From PALSA-607 sp963825425 (lineage in GTDB: Bacteria > Actinomycetota > Actinomycetes > Acidothermales > Acidothermaceae): 64,000 bases of DNA. The stretch spans positions 248,001 to 312,000 of the forward strand of contig CAWGTF010000015.1 in the NCBI GenBank assembly GCA_963825425.1, given 5' to 3'. Under the pieces are notes generated by a model, which was not told the DNA's origin, made no database searches, and saw nothing but the letters and a program-made list of their open reading frames with translations. This document shows, in pieces, positions 48,277 through 57,446 of the stretch; position 1 is the first letter of the stretch, and each line of letters starts with the position of its first letter. The translations under genes were made by a program, and so were the position numbers.

Positions 48277-48991
48277 GTGCGCGACGCCTATCACGACGAG
48301 CTCGATGCCATCACCGATCAACTTGTCGAAATGACGGAGCTCGTTGGCCACGCGATTACGCAGGCCACCGAGGCGCTGCTCGAACTCCGATCTCGGCGCC
48401 GCCGAGAGCGTGATCGACGGCGACGCGGCTGTCGACCTCCTTCGCGAGAACGTCGACCGGCGCACTGTCGATCTGATCGCGCGCCAGCAGCCAGTTGCAG
48501 GCGACCTGCGGGCGCTCACGACCGGCCTTCGCATTACCTCAGACCTCGAGCGCTCCGGTGATCTTGCCGTTCACGTGGCGAAGTTGGCGCGGCGCAAGTT
48601 TCCCGCTTGTGCCGTGCCGAACGAGTTGCAGGCCACGATCAGAGAGATGGGCCGTGTCGCCGCCGACATTGTCGGCAAAGCGGGACATGTCGTGGCGGGA
48701 CGCGACGCCGCTCGCGCAGCCGAACTCGAGTCCGACGACGACGTCATGGACCATTTGCACCGCACTCTGCTGCTGACGATGCTGGCGCCGGAATGGCCCT
48801 ACGGCGTTGACACCGCGATCGACCTCGCGCTGGCCGGCCGCTACTACGAGCGTTTCGCCGATCACGCCGTCGCCGTCGCGCAGCAAGTCGTCTATCTGGT
48901 CACCGGCGAAACGGCAATGCGGCAACTGAGACCGCTCGCTATGTGGATGTTCACCGCCCGTTCATCCGTCCGTCGGTGCCTGTCCATGTAG
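48277..48991 (+). CDS. phoU: Phosphate-specific transport accessory protein PhoU, one or more frameshifts
   Basis: Two three-helix-bundle repeats that link Pst transport to SenX3 signalling. GTG 48277 has GAAGGGAG six bases upstream: VRDAYHDELDAITDQLVEMT. After a break near 48388 the first bundle continues AAESVIDGDAAVDLLRENVD, LIARQQPVAGDLRALTTGLR, SDLERSGDLAVHVAKLARRK; the second has ELESDDDVMDHLHRTLL and GRYYERFADHAVAVAQQVVY. Relatives stop shortly after VYLVTGE; here ~20 extra residues run over a PHO box, so an indel near 48915 probably hides a TGA at about 48927. Divergent from senX3. Confidence 0.92.
48949..48981 (+). promoter_or_regulatory. PHO box upstream of canonical pstS
   Basis: Adjacent 11-base units GTTCACCGCCC and GTTCATCCGTC, with a weaker CGTCGGTGCCT after, end about 120 bases before the pstS GTG. 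Best match in the window to the RegX3/PhoP direct-repeat consensus. Confidence 0.8.
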
Positions 48992-49009
48992 CTCGCCTAC
49001 TTTCGATCC

Positions 49010-49031
49010 CGACTGGCGCTGTTGCCAGTCG
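49010..49031 (+). terminator. Short stem-loop between phoU and pstS
   Basis: Arms CGACTGGC and GCCAGTCG with a 6-base loop. No T tract; could be a phoU terminator or a pstS leader hairpin. Confidence 0.4.
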
Positions 49032-49102
49032 CCGAGCCCGCCCGACGCTGGCCACGGATCGACGCAGTCGGTTCGGTTGACCGACACAGGAGGAGTTTCC
49101 CC

Positions 49103-50279
49103 GTGAGGACTACACGCATCGCCGCAACCCTGCTGACCGCAGGCGTGTTGTTGGCGTCCGCCGCATGTAGCAGCAGCAAGAAGACCACTAGCTCGCCAAC
49201 CACCTCGGCGCCGGCTGCTACCACCGCCGCTACATCTGCGCCCGCCGCTCCGGCGACGACCGCCGCCGCATCGAGCGCTCCGGCCGCGGCCGGCAGCGCC
49301 CCGCCATGTGCCAGTGGCACGTTGGCCGCGCAAGGCTCTACGTTCCAGGCCAACATGGAAACTCAGTGGAGCAAGGACTTCGGTGCCCAGTGCTCCGGCG
49401 CCCAGATCAACTATCAAGCCACCGGGTCGGGTGCTGGCATCACCGCGATCGGCAACGGCACTGCGGACTTCGCCGGTTCCGACGTCACGATGGCCGCCGC
49501 CGACCAAACCAAGGCGAACGCTGCGTGCGGAAGCACGGCGATCACCATCCCGATCACGGTTGGTGGCGTGGCGATGGTCTACAACCTCAAGGGCGTGACG
49601 AGCCTGAACCTTTCGACGCCCACCATCGCCGGCATCTTCGACGGCAAGATCACCAAGTGGAACGACCCCGCGATCGCCGCCGACAACTCGGGTACCACAT
49701 TGCCGTCGACGCCGATCAGCGTCTTCTACCGCAACGACAGCTCCGGCACGACGTCGGTGTTCACGTCCTTCCTCCAGCAGGTGGCGGGCAGCGCTTGGAC
49801 ACTGGGCAGCAGCAAGACCATCACGTTCTTCAGCGGAGCCCAGGGCGCCAAGGGTTCGGCTGGAGTCGCTGCTGGGGTGACCCAGACTGACGGAGGAATC
49901 ACCTACGACGAGGAGTCGTACGCTAAGGCGCAGAGCCTTGCCGACGGCGATGGTCAAGGGTGCCGGCAGCAGCTTCACGCTCCCAACGACCGACAACGTG
50001 TCGAAGGCGACCGGCGAAGGCTTCACCATCGTCGGCACCGGCAACGACCTCGCAGGCAAGATGGACTACACGAAGATGACTGACGGTTACCCGATTTCGA
50101 CCGTGTCCTACGCGATCGCGTGCTCGAAGTACAAGGACGCCGCCAAGGGCTCGTTGGTCAAGTCCTACCTGTACTACGTGGTCAGCAAGGGCCAGGCTGC
50201 CGCCGATGGCTTGGGCTACGCACCGCTGCCGAGTGACTTGGCCGCAAAGGACGAAGCAAGCATCTCGGCAATCTCGTGA
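49103..50279 (+). CDS. pstS: Phosphate-binding lipoprotein PstS, canonical system, one frameshift
   Basis: High-affinity phosphate receptor. GTG 49103 lies behind AGGAGGAG. Signal peptide RIAATLLTAGVLLASAAC ends in a lipobox, followed by a Ser/Thr/Ala linker. Binding-domain motifs: LAAQGSTFQANMETQWSKDF (phosphate loop), INYQATGSGAGITAIGNGTA, DFAGSDVTMAAADQ, ITKWNDPAIAADNSGTTLPS and VFYRNDSSGTTSVFTSFL. The frame breaks near 49935; the second part contains YPISTVSYAIACSKY and VKSYLYYVVSKGQAAADGLG. GTGA overlap with pstC. Under a clear PHO box. Confidence 0.93.
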
Positions 50280-51263
50280 CGCAAAGTACGGCCGGGGTCG
50301 AGCATGACTCGACCCCGGCAGGGGCGCCTCGGAGGGCTCGGCGTGTCGAGCCCTTCCGGGGCATCACCTTTGCCGCGTCGGTACTCGTTCTGCTCATCCT
50401 TGGCGCGATCGCGGTCTTCTTGATCCTGAAGGCGATCCCGTCGCTGAGCAAGGATCAGAAGAACTTCTTCACGACCAAGTCGTGGAGTCCGGACGCGGAT
50501 CCACCGCTTGTTCGGTATCGCGGTCCTCGTGTACGGCACGGTCCTTTCTAGCGTGATTGCTTTGGTGCTCGCGGTGCCGGTCGCCCTCGGCGTCGCGATC
50601 TTCGTCGTCGAGTACGCGCCGCGCCGGCTCGCGACCTGGCTCGGGTACCTCATCGACATGCTGGCGACCGTGCCGTCAGTCGTATACGGCCTGTGGGGTC
50701 TGTTGTACCTGGTACCTCACATCAGAGGCTTCCAGCACTTCCTGGCTACGACGTTTGGTTGGATACCGATCTTCGCCGATCCCAACAACCGGACGTCGGT
50801 TGCCAGCCGCTCGATCTTCGTCGCGTCGGTCGTGCTCGCGATCATGGTGCTGCCGGTGATTGCCGCGATTGCGCGTGAGGTGCTGCGCCAAGTGGATCCC
50901 AGCCTCAAGGAAGCCGCGCTCGCGCTGGGGGCCACCCGGTGGGAAATGGTGCGCACGGCGTTGCTGCCACCCAGCCGCCCAGGCATCATTGGCGGCATCA
51001 TGCTAGGGCTTGGGCGCGCACTCGGTGAAACCATCGCTGTCGCGTTGGTGCTCGGCACCAGCTTCGCGGTGAGCCTGCACATCCTGCAGCCCGGCGGCAA
51101 CACGATCGCGGCGAACATCGCCAACTACTTCGGCGAGGCGGGCACAACGGGCCGCTCGGCATTGATCGCGACCGGCTTGGTGCTGTTCGTCATGACGCTC
51201 GGCGTCAACCTCATCGCCCGCACCGTCATTTACCGCGCCGCCGTGAAGCAAGGTGCGCGATGA
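50276..51263 (+). CDS. pstC: Phosphate permease PstC, canonical system, one frameshift
   Basis: GTG 50276 overlaps the pstS stop. First membrane helix GITFAASVLVLLILGAIAVF, then NFFTTKSWSPD. After a break near 50505 the transmembrane core reads GIAVLVYGTVLSSVIALVLA, FVVEYAPRRLATWLGYLIDM, TVPSVVYGLWGLLYLVP, REVLRQVDPSLKEAALALGA (EAA loop) and GIMLGLGRALGETIAVALVL. Restored length about 329 residues. ATGA overlap with pstA. Paralogue of the permease at 31255. Confidence 0.93.
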
Positions 51264-52171
51264 GTTCGCACCGCGATGGCTGGCCCGGGAGCTGCGGCGA
51301 CATCGCAGGTCTGGAAGTTGCACGGTCGCCGCGCGATCGTCAATCGACTCATGACCGGCGCGATGTACCTGGCGTTCCTCATCGCCGTGATTCCCCTTGC
51401 GCTGGTGATTTGGTACACCGTCGGGCAAGGGTCTGACACGGTTCAGCTGGTCGTTCCTCACGCATTCGATGGCGGGCGTCGGTCCGAACGACATTACGGG
51501 CGGGATTTACCACGCGATACTCGGGACCGTCGAGGAGTTACTCATCGCCGCGGCCATCTCGGTGCCGCTCGGACTACTCGTCGCGATCTACCTGAACGAG
51601 TACGGCGCGAAGGGATTCTCCACGGTTGTCAGGCTCTTGGTCGATGTTATGACCGGAATTCCGTCGATCGTGGCCGGACTGTTCGTACTCGCCTTCTGGG
51701 TCCTCGGTCTGCACGAGGGATATTCCGGCTTTGCCGGTTCGATGGCTCTCTCGATCCTGATGCTGCCCGTCGTGACGCGGTCTTCGGAAGAGATGCTAAG
51801 GCTGGTTCCCAATTCCTTACGCGAGGCCGGCTACGCCCTCGGGATCCCCAAGTGGCGCGTCATCCTCTCGATCATCCTGCCGGCTGCGCGCACCGGAATC
51901 ACGACCGGCAGTCATGCTTGCCGTCGCGCGGGTCACCGGCGAAACGGCCCCGCTGTTGCTCACGGCTGCGGGCACCTTGTTTGTCAACAAGAATCCATTC
52001 CACGGCCAGCAGGAAGCGCTCCCGCTCTATGTCTTCAGCTCGGCAGCGGGAGGCACTCCCGCAGATGTCAACCGCGCGTGGGCCGCAGCCCTTAGCCTGA
52101 TCCTGATCGTTGTCCTGCTCTACGTGATTGCGCGGCTGCTCACGCGGCGTGGCGCCACGAACCGGAGGTGA
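51260..52171 (+). CDS. pstA: Phosphate permease PstA, canonical system, frameshifted
   Basis: ATG 51260 overlaps pstC. Segments in order: VNRLMTGAMYLAFLIAVIPL, GGIYHAILGTVEELLIAAAI, SVPLGLLVAIYLNEYGAKG, IPSIVAGLFVLAFWVLGLHE, SMALSILMLPVVTRSSEEML, REAGYALGIPKWRVILSIIL (EAA loop), VARVTGETAPLLLTAAGTLF and LILIVVLLYVIARLLTRRGA. Frame breaks lie near 51275, 51455 and 51908. Restored length about 304 residues. GTGA overlap with pstB. Confidence 0.92.
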
Positions 52172-52953
52172 GCGGCCCCATGGCCAAGCGCATCGAAGCG
52201 CTCGGTCTTTCGTGCTTCTACGGCAACCACAAGGCTGTCGAGAATGTCACGATGACGATCGAACCCAAGACCGTCACCGCATTGATCGGCCCTTCGGGGT
52301 GCGGCAAGTCGACCTTCTTGCGTAGCCTGAACCGGCTGCACGAGGTGATTCCTGGCGCCCGAATCACAGGGCAGGTTCTGCTTGACGACCAAGACATTTA
52401 CGCGCCGGGTGTCGATCCGGTAGCGCTGCGCCGCAGCGTCGGCATGGTGTTTCAGCGGCCGAACCCGTTCCCGACGATGTCGATCTACGACAACGTCGCG
52501 GCCGGCCTGAAATTGGGCGGCAGCAAAGGGAAAGACCTCGACGTTGTGGTCGAGCGCGCACTCACAGGTGCCCACTTGTGGGCTGAGGTGAAGGACCGGC
52601 TGAAGAAGCCTGCTCTCGCTCTGTCAGGTGGCCAGCAGCAGCGGCTGTGCATCGCGCGGGCGATCGCGGTGGAGCCAGAAGTGCTACTGATGGACGAGCC
52701 ATGTTCGGCCCTCGATCCGATCTCGACGCTGGCGATCGAGGACCTCATCGCCGAGCTCAAGGACCGCTACACGATCGTCATCGTGACCCACAACATGCAA
52801 CAGGCGAGTCGGGTCAGCGAGACGACCGGCTTCTTCACCATTGCCGGCGCCGGGCAACCCGGCCGGCTCGTCGAGTACGACGCGACGAGCCGGATCTTCT
52901 CGGTGCCGTCCGACAAGCGCACCGAGGACTACATCACCGGCCGCACCGGCTAG
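52168..52953 (+). CDS. pstB: Phosphate ABC transporter ATPase PstB, canonical system
   Basis: Intact, 261 residues from GTG 52168 (overlaps the pstA stop). Walker A GPSGCGKSTFLRSLNRLHEV, Q loop GMVFQRPNPFPTMSIYDNVA, signature LSGGQQQRLCIARAIAVEP, Walker B VLLMDEPCSALDPISTLAIE and switch IVIVTHNMQQASRVSETTGF. C-terminal RTEDYITGRTG is usual for PstB. Close paralogue of the ATPase at 30419. Confidence 0.96.
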   Translation: MSGPMAKRIEALGLSCFYGNHKAVENVTMTIEPKTVTALIGPSGCGKSTFLRSLNRLHEVIPGARITGQVLLDDQDIYAPGVDPVALRRSVGMVFQRPNPFPTMSIYDNVAAGLKLGGSKGKDLDVVVERALTGAHLWAEVKDRLKKPALALSGGQQQRLCIARAIAVEPEVLLMDEPCSALDPISTLAIEDLIAELKDRYTIVIVTHNMQQASRVSETTGFFTIAGAGQPGRLVEYDATSRIFSVPSDKRTEDYITGRTG

Positions 52954-52987
52954 CTCGCATGATCATGCGGAAGTTGTGAGGCTAGCC
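52949..52987. terminator. Possible bidirectional terminator between pstB and the serine hydrolase
   Basis: A perfect 14-base palindrome CGCATGATCATGCG at 52956 is flanked by GGCTAG and CTAGCC, between two convergent genes. Confidence 0.4.
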
Positions 52988-53812
52988 CGGGCTGTACTCC
53001 GCAAGCACGGCGTCGGAGAAGACCGGCCACGCCTGGGCAGCCCAGGGCCCGAACTCGGTATCCGCCACCGCGACGCATCCAAGGCCCACCGACGGGTCGA
53101 CCCACAGGAAACTGCCCGACCTGCCGAAATGCCCAAAGGTGGACGCCGAGTTGTGCCGTCCAGTCCAATGCGGGTCTTTAGAGTCGCGAATCTCAAAACC
53201 CAAGCCCCAGTCGTTGGGACTGCACCGGCCGTATCCCGGCAGCACACCGTCGAGAGCGGGAAACGCGACCGTCGTTGCAAGAGTCAGTGTCGTCGGCGCA
53301 ATCAAAGTCGGCTGCAGAAGTTCGCGGGCGAACCTCAACAGGTCGACCAGTGGCCCGACACCGCCCGCCGACGGCGTCCCGTCAATGCTTGAACCTTGCA
53401 TCCCCAGCGGTTCGAACACCGCTTGGGTCACGTACCGCGCGAACGGCATGCCCGTACGAGAACTGACCATCGTGCCCAACAGATCGAAGCCAGCGTTGGA
53501 GTAGACGCGCCGGCGTTCAGGCTTCGAAGCCGCCGCGCCGTCGTCGAAACCAAGACCCGAGGCATGTGCCAGAAGATGGCGCACGGTCGACCCCGGCGGC
53601 CCGGCAGGCTCGTCAAGTGCCATCCCGCCGGCATCGATCAACCGCAGGACGCACATTGCCGTGACGAGTTTGGTGACCGACGCCCACTCATGGCGCCGAT
53701 CGACGTCACCGGTCTCGCCGAGCGTGCAGCTGGCGTCCGTGACGCCGGCCGCAGCGTTGGACGCCGACCACTGGGCGACTTGCGCAAGAGCGGTCGCGGA
53801 CGGCTGTGGCAC
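52982..53812 (-). CDS. Beta-lactamase-family serine hydrolase
   Basis: Intact, 276 residues. Class C beta-lactamase / penicillin-binding-protein-like esterase fold: nucleophile motif SVTK in HEWASVTKLVTAMCVLR, YxN motif in RRRVYSNAGFDLLG, and a C-terminal HFGRSGSFLWVDP where the KTG-like element is expected. TVRHLLAHASGLGFDDG is typical of the family. No signal peptide or membrane segment is visible, so it is probably cytoplasmic. Such proteins include esterases and peptidases, and a lactamase role should not be assumed. Convergent with pstB. Confidence 0.85.
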   Translation of the reverse strand: MPQPSATALAQVAQWSASNAAAGVTDASCTLGETGDVDRRHEWASVTKLVTAMCVLRLIDAGGMALDEPAGPPGSTVRHLLAHASGLGFDDGAAASKPERRRVYSNAGFDLLGTMVSSRTGMPFARYVTQAVFEPLGMQGSSIDGTPSAGGVGPLVDLLRFARELLQPTLIAPTTLTLATTVAFPALDGVLPGYGRCSPNDWGLGFEIRDSKDPHWTGRHNSASTFGHFGRSGSFLWVDPSVGLGCVAVADTEFGPWAAQAWPVFSDAVLAEYSPG

Positions 53813-53833
53813 GCCAGCAGCCTATGGCGAATG

Positions 53834-54505
53834 TCAGGTGTGGGCGATCAGCTTCAGCTCGTCGATCAGCGCGAGAACGCGGCGCTCGACCTCGTCGCGG
53901 ATAGGGCGAACCGCGGCGACGTCTTGTCCGGCAGGGTCGTCAAGAATCCACTCCTCATATCGCTTCCCCGGAAACACCGGGCATGCGTCGCCGCATCCCA
54001 TAGTGATGACGATGTCAGCCGCGCGTACAACCTCGTCCGTCCAGGGTTTCGGGTACTCGCGCGAGATATCTATTCCGCGTTCTGCCATGGCAGCGATCGC
54101 TGCAGGATTGACCTGACCGCCGGGTTCAGACCCGCCGGACCACGCGATCGCGTCGTCGCCGGCGTAGTGCTGGAAGAAGCCGAGTGCCATCTGCGAGCGG
54201 CCCGCGTTGTGAACGCAGAGGAACAGCACGACCGGCTTTCCGTCGACCTCAAGGCCTTCGATGCGCGCGAGCGCTCGCAGTCGCTGCCGAGCGAAGCGCT
54301 CGGCAAGAAGCGGCAGAAAGTTCACCACCGTCGCGCCGGCAGCGAACTGGTCGTACGACGAGTAGAGGAACCGTTCAATCGTTTCTCTACCGAAGCTGTC
54401 GGCGAAATCGCGAGACAACCGCATCGCGGCGGTATTAAGTGCTGCCTGCTGGTCCACCGTGAACGGCTGGCGTCGCTCTGGCACGGGCACCGGCTCTCCT
54501 CTCAT
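53834..54505 (-). CDS. Arsenate reductase ArsC (LMW-phosphatase fold) with N-terminal helical domain
   Basis: Intact, 223 residues. An N-terminal helical domain of about 85 residues (AALNTAAMRLSRDFADSF, YSSYDQFAAGATVVNFLPLL) precedes a low-molecular-weight-phosphatase domain with VVLFLCVHNAGRSQMALGFF (CX5R nucleophile loop), DIVITMGCGDACPVFPGKRY (Cys pair) and EWILDDPAGQDVAAVRPIRD (general-acid Asp). The Cys arrangement fits arsenate reductases using thioredoxin or mycothiol/mycoredoxin; mycothiol coupling is likely in this lineage but not shown. ATGA overlap with the ArsR-ArsC gene upstream. Confidence 0.88.
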   Translation of the reverse strand: MRGEPVPVPERRQPFTVDQQAALNTAAMRLSRDFADSFGRETIERFLYSSYDQFAAGATVVNFLPLLAERFARQRLRALARIEGLEVDGKPVVLFLCVHNAGRSQMALGFFQHYAGDDAIAWSGGSEPGGQVNPAAIAAMAERGIDISREYPKPWTDEVVRAADIVITMGCGDACPVFPGKRYEEWILDDPAGQDVAAVRPIRDEVERRVLALIDELKLIAHT

Positions 54506-55176
54506 GACCCAACAACCTGTGGAGCCAACTCCCGTACGCGTCGTGCGATACGGGCGAGCGCTTCGTCGAAGGCCGCGTCGTCGCCGACCCGCACCGGGTC
54601 AGGGATTGACCAGTGAAGCGCGGCGCGCTCACCGAGTTCCTCATGAGCTAGATCGCAGACGGTGATGATCAGATCGCCGCGTAGCTCGACATCACTGAGC
54701 TGCTGCGGATTCGTTCGCCGCAATGGCAGCCGATGACGCTTTGCAGCGGCGATCGCGCGGGGGTCGATGCGTTCGGCAGGGTGCGTGCCTGCCGAAATCG
54801 ACGGAACGTCACTTGCCTGGCGCCACAGGGCTGCCGCGAGGTGCGAGCGAGCCGAATTCGCCGTGCAGACGAACAACACTCGGGCGGCGCTGCGACCGCC
54901 ACTTGGTGTGAGATTCGCCAACGCTTCATGGACCAGGTGGATGTACGTGCGCCGTTGATCGCCCTGTGACCGACGGCGTACAACGAGCCGCTGCGTTTCG
55001 AGCACGTTGAGGTGGTGTGCGAGCAGGTTGGACGGCATCCCGAGCATGTTGGCCAGTTCAGAGGGCGACGCATCGCTGGCACTCAAGATGTCGACGATCT
55101 GCAACCGTGCCGGATCGGCCAGCGCTCCAAAGATCGCCGCGCGGCGTTCGAGCTGACTAGTTTGCTCAGCGTTCAT
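54502..55176 (-). CDS. ArsR-ArsC fusion: HTH repressor fused to LMW-phosphatase-type arsenate reductase
   Basis: Intact, 224 residues. Residues ~1-90 are an ArsR winged helix (FGALADPARLQIVDILSASD, ELANMLGMPSNLLAHHLNVL, RRTYIHLVHEALANL). Residues ~95-220 are an LMW-phosphatase domain (VLFVCTANSARSHLAAALWR with CX5R; DLIITVCDLAHEEL; WSIPDPVRVGDDAAFDEALA with the Asp-Pro general acid). There is no CxxxC pair like that in the downstream ArsC, so its redox partner may differ. Divergent from the aquaporin-flavoprotein gene, with operator-like repeats between. Confidence 0.9.
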   Translation of the reverse strand: MNAEQTSQLERRAAIFGALADPARLQIVDILSASDASPSELANMLGMPSNLLAHHLNVLETQRLVVRRRSQGDQRRTYIHLVHEALANLTPSGGRSAARVLFVCTANSARSHLAAALWRQASDVPSISAGTHPAERIDPRAIAAAKRHRLPLRRTNPQQLSDVELRGDLIITVCDLAHEELGERAALHWSIPDPVRVGDDAAFDEALARIARRVRELAPQVVGS

Positions 55177-55180
55177 TGTC

Positions 55181-55216
55181 TCAATCTTGACTGAGTCAGA
55201 GAGCTTCCGTCAAGAT
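55181..55216. promoter_or_regulatory. Candidate ArsR operator in the divergent ars promoter
   Basis: TCAATCTTGA (TCAA/TTGA half-sites) at 55181, and arms ATCTTGAC (55184) and GTCAAGAT (55209), sit in the 46-base gap between the ArsR-ArsC start and the aquaporin GTG. Confidence 0.6.
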
Positions 55217-55222
55217 GGCGCA

Positions 55223-57441
55223 GTGACAGAAGCCTTGCCATCTCCGGCGACCGAGAACGCAGCCATCGGACGGCGAGTTCTTGCGGAGTTCCTTGGCACC
55301 GGGCTTCTCGTCGCGGTCGTCGTCGGCTCCGGGATTGCGGCCCAGCGATTGTCGCCCACCGATGTCGGATTGCAGCTGCTGGAGAACAGCACCGCGACGG
55401 TGTTCGGGCTCACCGTCCTGATCCTCATGTTCGGCCCGGTATCCGGCGCGCACTTCAACCCTGTCGTCTCGATCGTCGATTGGGCTCTCGGCCGTCGAAC
55501 GGGTACCGGCCTCAATGCCCGCGATACGGCCGTCTACAGCGCGGCGCAGTGCGCCGGCGCTGTCGGTGGCGCGTTGCTGGCCAATGTGATGTTCAATCTC
55601 GGCCCGCACCTATCGACGAAGCACCGAGCTTCCGGTGGTCACGTGGTCGGCGAAGTCGTCGCGACGGCAGGCCTGATCTTGCTGATCTTCGCTCTCGCAC
55701 GCACCCACCGAGGCTCGCTCGCGGCTCCCGCGGTCGGCGCATACATCGGGTCGGCGTACTGGTTCACCAGCTCGACTTCGTTCGCGAATCCGGCGGTGAC
55801 CGTCGGGCGGATGTTCTCCAACAGCTTCGCCGGCATCGCGCCGGGATCCGTCCCAGCCTTCGTGCTCGCCCAGCTGGTCGGCGCCGGTGTCGGTGCTGGG
55901 CTGGTGATCGTGCTCTACCCGAATGCCGGGTCCTCCGCCGACGACGTCGTCGTGCCGCACGCTGACTCACTCACTAGCACGCACGTCCGCGAACTGAACG
56001 GAGCCAACGTTATGGAACTGGTCGTCATCGGTGGCAGCGACGCCGGCATCAGCGCGGCACTGCGGGCGAGGGAGCTCGACCCGAGTGTCACGGTGACGGT
56101 CGTCGTCGCCGATGCGTATCCGAACTTCTCGATCTGCGGCATCCCCTACTACATTTCCGGCGAGGTCACGCATTGGCGAAACCTTGCGCACCGCACGTAC
56201 GCCGACCTCGAGGCGACCGGCATGAACCTGCGTCTCGACACCCTAGTGACGGCAATTGACGTCGCAGGACAACGAATCGCCGTGCGAGACGGTGACGGCG
56301 TCGTATCGAATCTCAGTTACGACGAACTGGTGGTCGGCACCGGTGCGGTCCCGGTGCGCCCGCCGATCGATGGTCTCGACGAGCTCGGGCCCGCCGACGG
56401 CGTCCACCTGCTGCACACCATGGGCGACACGTTCGCCCTTGAACGAACGCTGACTGATCGGCGTCCACGCACCGCATTGATCGTGGGCGGTGGCTACGTC
56501 GGCCTCGAGATGGCGGAGGGCCTGACGACGCGGGGCATCGACGTCACTCAGGTCGAGATGCTGCCCGAAGTGCTTGCCGACCGTCGACCGCGAGTTGGGC
56601 TGCACTCGTCAACGCCGAACTCACGCGGCACGGCGTAACGCGTGCACACCAGCACGCACGGTGACGCGCATCAGTCGGGGCGAGGGTCAGGGCAACACCC
56701 TGCACGTGGAGGGCGTCACACCAAGAACAGCAACCAATCGCATGGGACGTCGATCTCGTGCTCGTCGTCGTGGGCGTGCGACCAGACACCGACCTGCTGC
56801 GTGGCAGCTGGTGCTCACACGCGGCCCGCGCGGCGCTGTTGTGGTCGACGACACGATGGCCACCGGGCTTGCCGCACGTGTGGGCCGCGGGAGACTGCGT
56901 CGTCACTCATCATCGCTTGCTCGGCGTGACCTACCTGCCGCTCGGCACCACGGCTCACAAGCAGGGTCGGGTCGCAGGCGAGAACGCGCTTGGCGGTGCG
57001 GCCCGGTTCGCTGGCAGCCTCGGCACCCAGGTGGTCAAGGTGTTCGACCTGGTGGCTGCTCGCACCGGCCTTCGCGAGCACGAGGCGCAAGGCGCTGGCT
57101 TCGAGCCGGTCACCACGCAGACTGCCCCTGACGATCACAAGGCGTACTACCCGGGCGCGCGGCCCATCGCGATACGAGTGACTGGCGACATGCGCAGCGG
57201 CCTACTGCTCGGCGCACAGCTGATCGGCCCGCGCGGCGCCGAGGTCGCCAAGCGCGTCGACACCTACGCGACGGCGCTCTTTCACGGCATGACCGTTGAC
57301 GACCTCAGCCAGCTCGACCTGTCGTACACGCCACCGCTTGGGTCACCGTGGGACGCCGTGCAAATGGCCGCACAAAGCTGGGTGCGCGATCACCAACTTC
57401 CCGCCCACCGCGCGACGTTCCGAGCTGTCGACGCCCGCTGA
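55223..57441 (+). CDS. Aquaglyceroporin joined in frame to a CoA-disulfide-reductase-like flavoprotein, frameshifted
   Basis: Residues ~1-245 are a MIP channel with six membrane helices and both pore motifs (SGAHFNPVVS and SFANPAVTVGR), likely passing arsenite or methylarsenicals. After a ~25-residue hydrophilic linker the same frame enters a pyridine-nucleotide disulfide oxidoreductase: LVVIGGSDAGISAALRAREL (FAD), YPNFSICGIPYYISGE (CoADR-type active Cys), ALIVGGGYVGLEMAEGL (NAD(P)H), PHVWAAGDCVVTHHRLLGV, and a C-terminal dimerisation domain (LDLSYTPPLGSPWDAVQMAA). Breaks crowd at 56580-56830. GGAG followed by ATG 56011 at the junction means two separate genes remain possible. GTG 55223 is the likelier start; TTG 55187 lies in the operator. 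Confidence 0.8.
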
Positions 57442-57446
57442 ACTCG

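Noticed and set aside
52982..53812. Annotating a beta-lactamase resistance gene
   Set aside because: Only the general SxxK serine-hydrolase fold is visible, there is no secretion signal, and many family members are esterases or peptidases.
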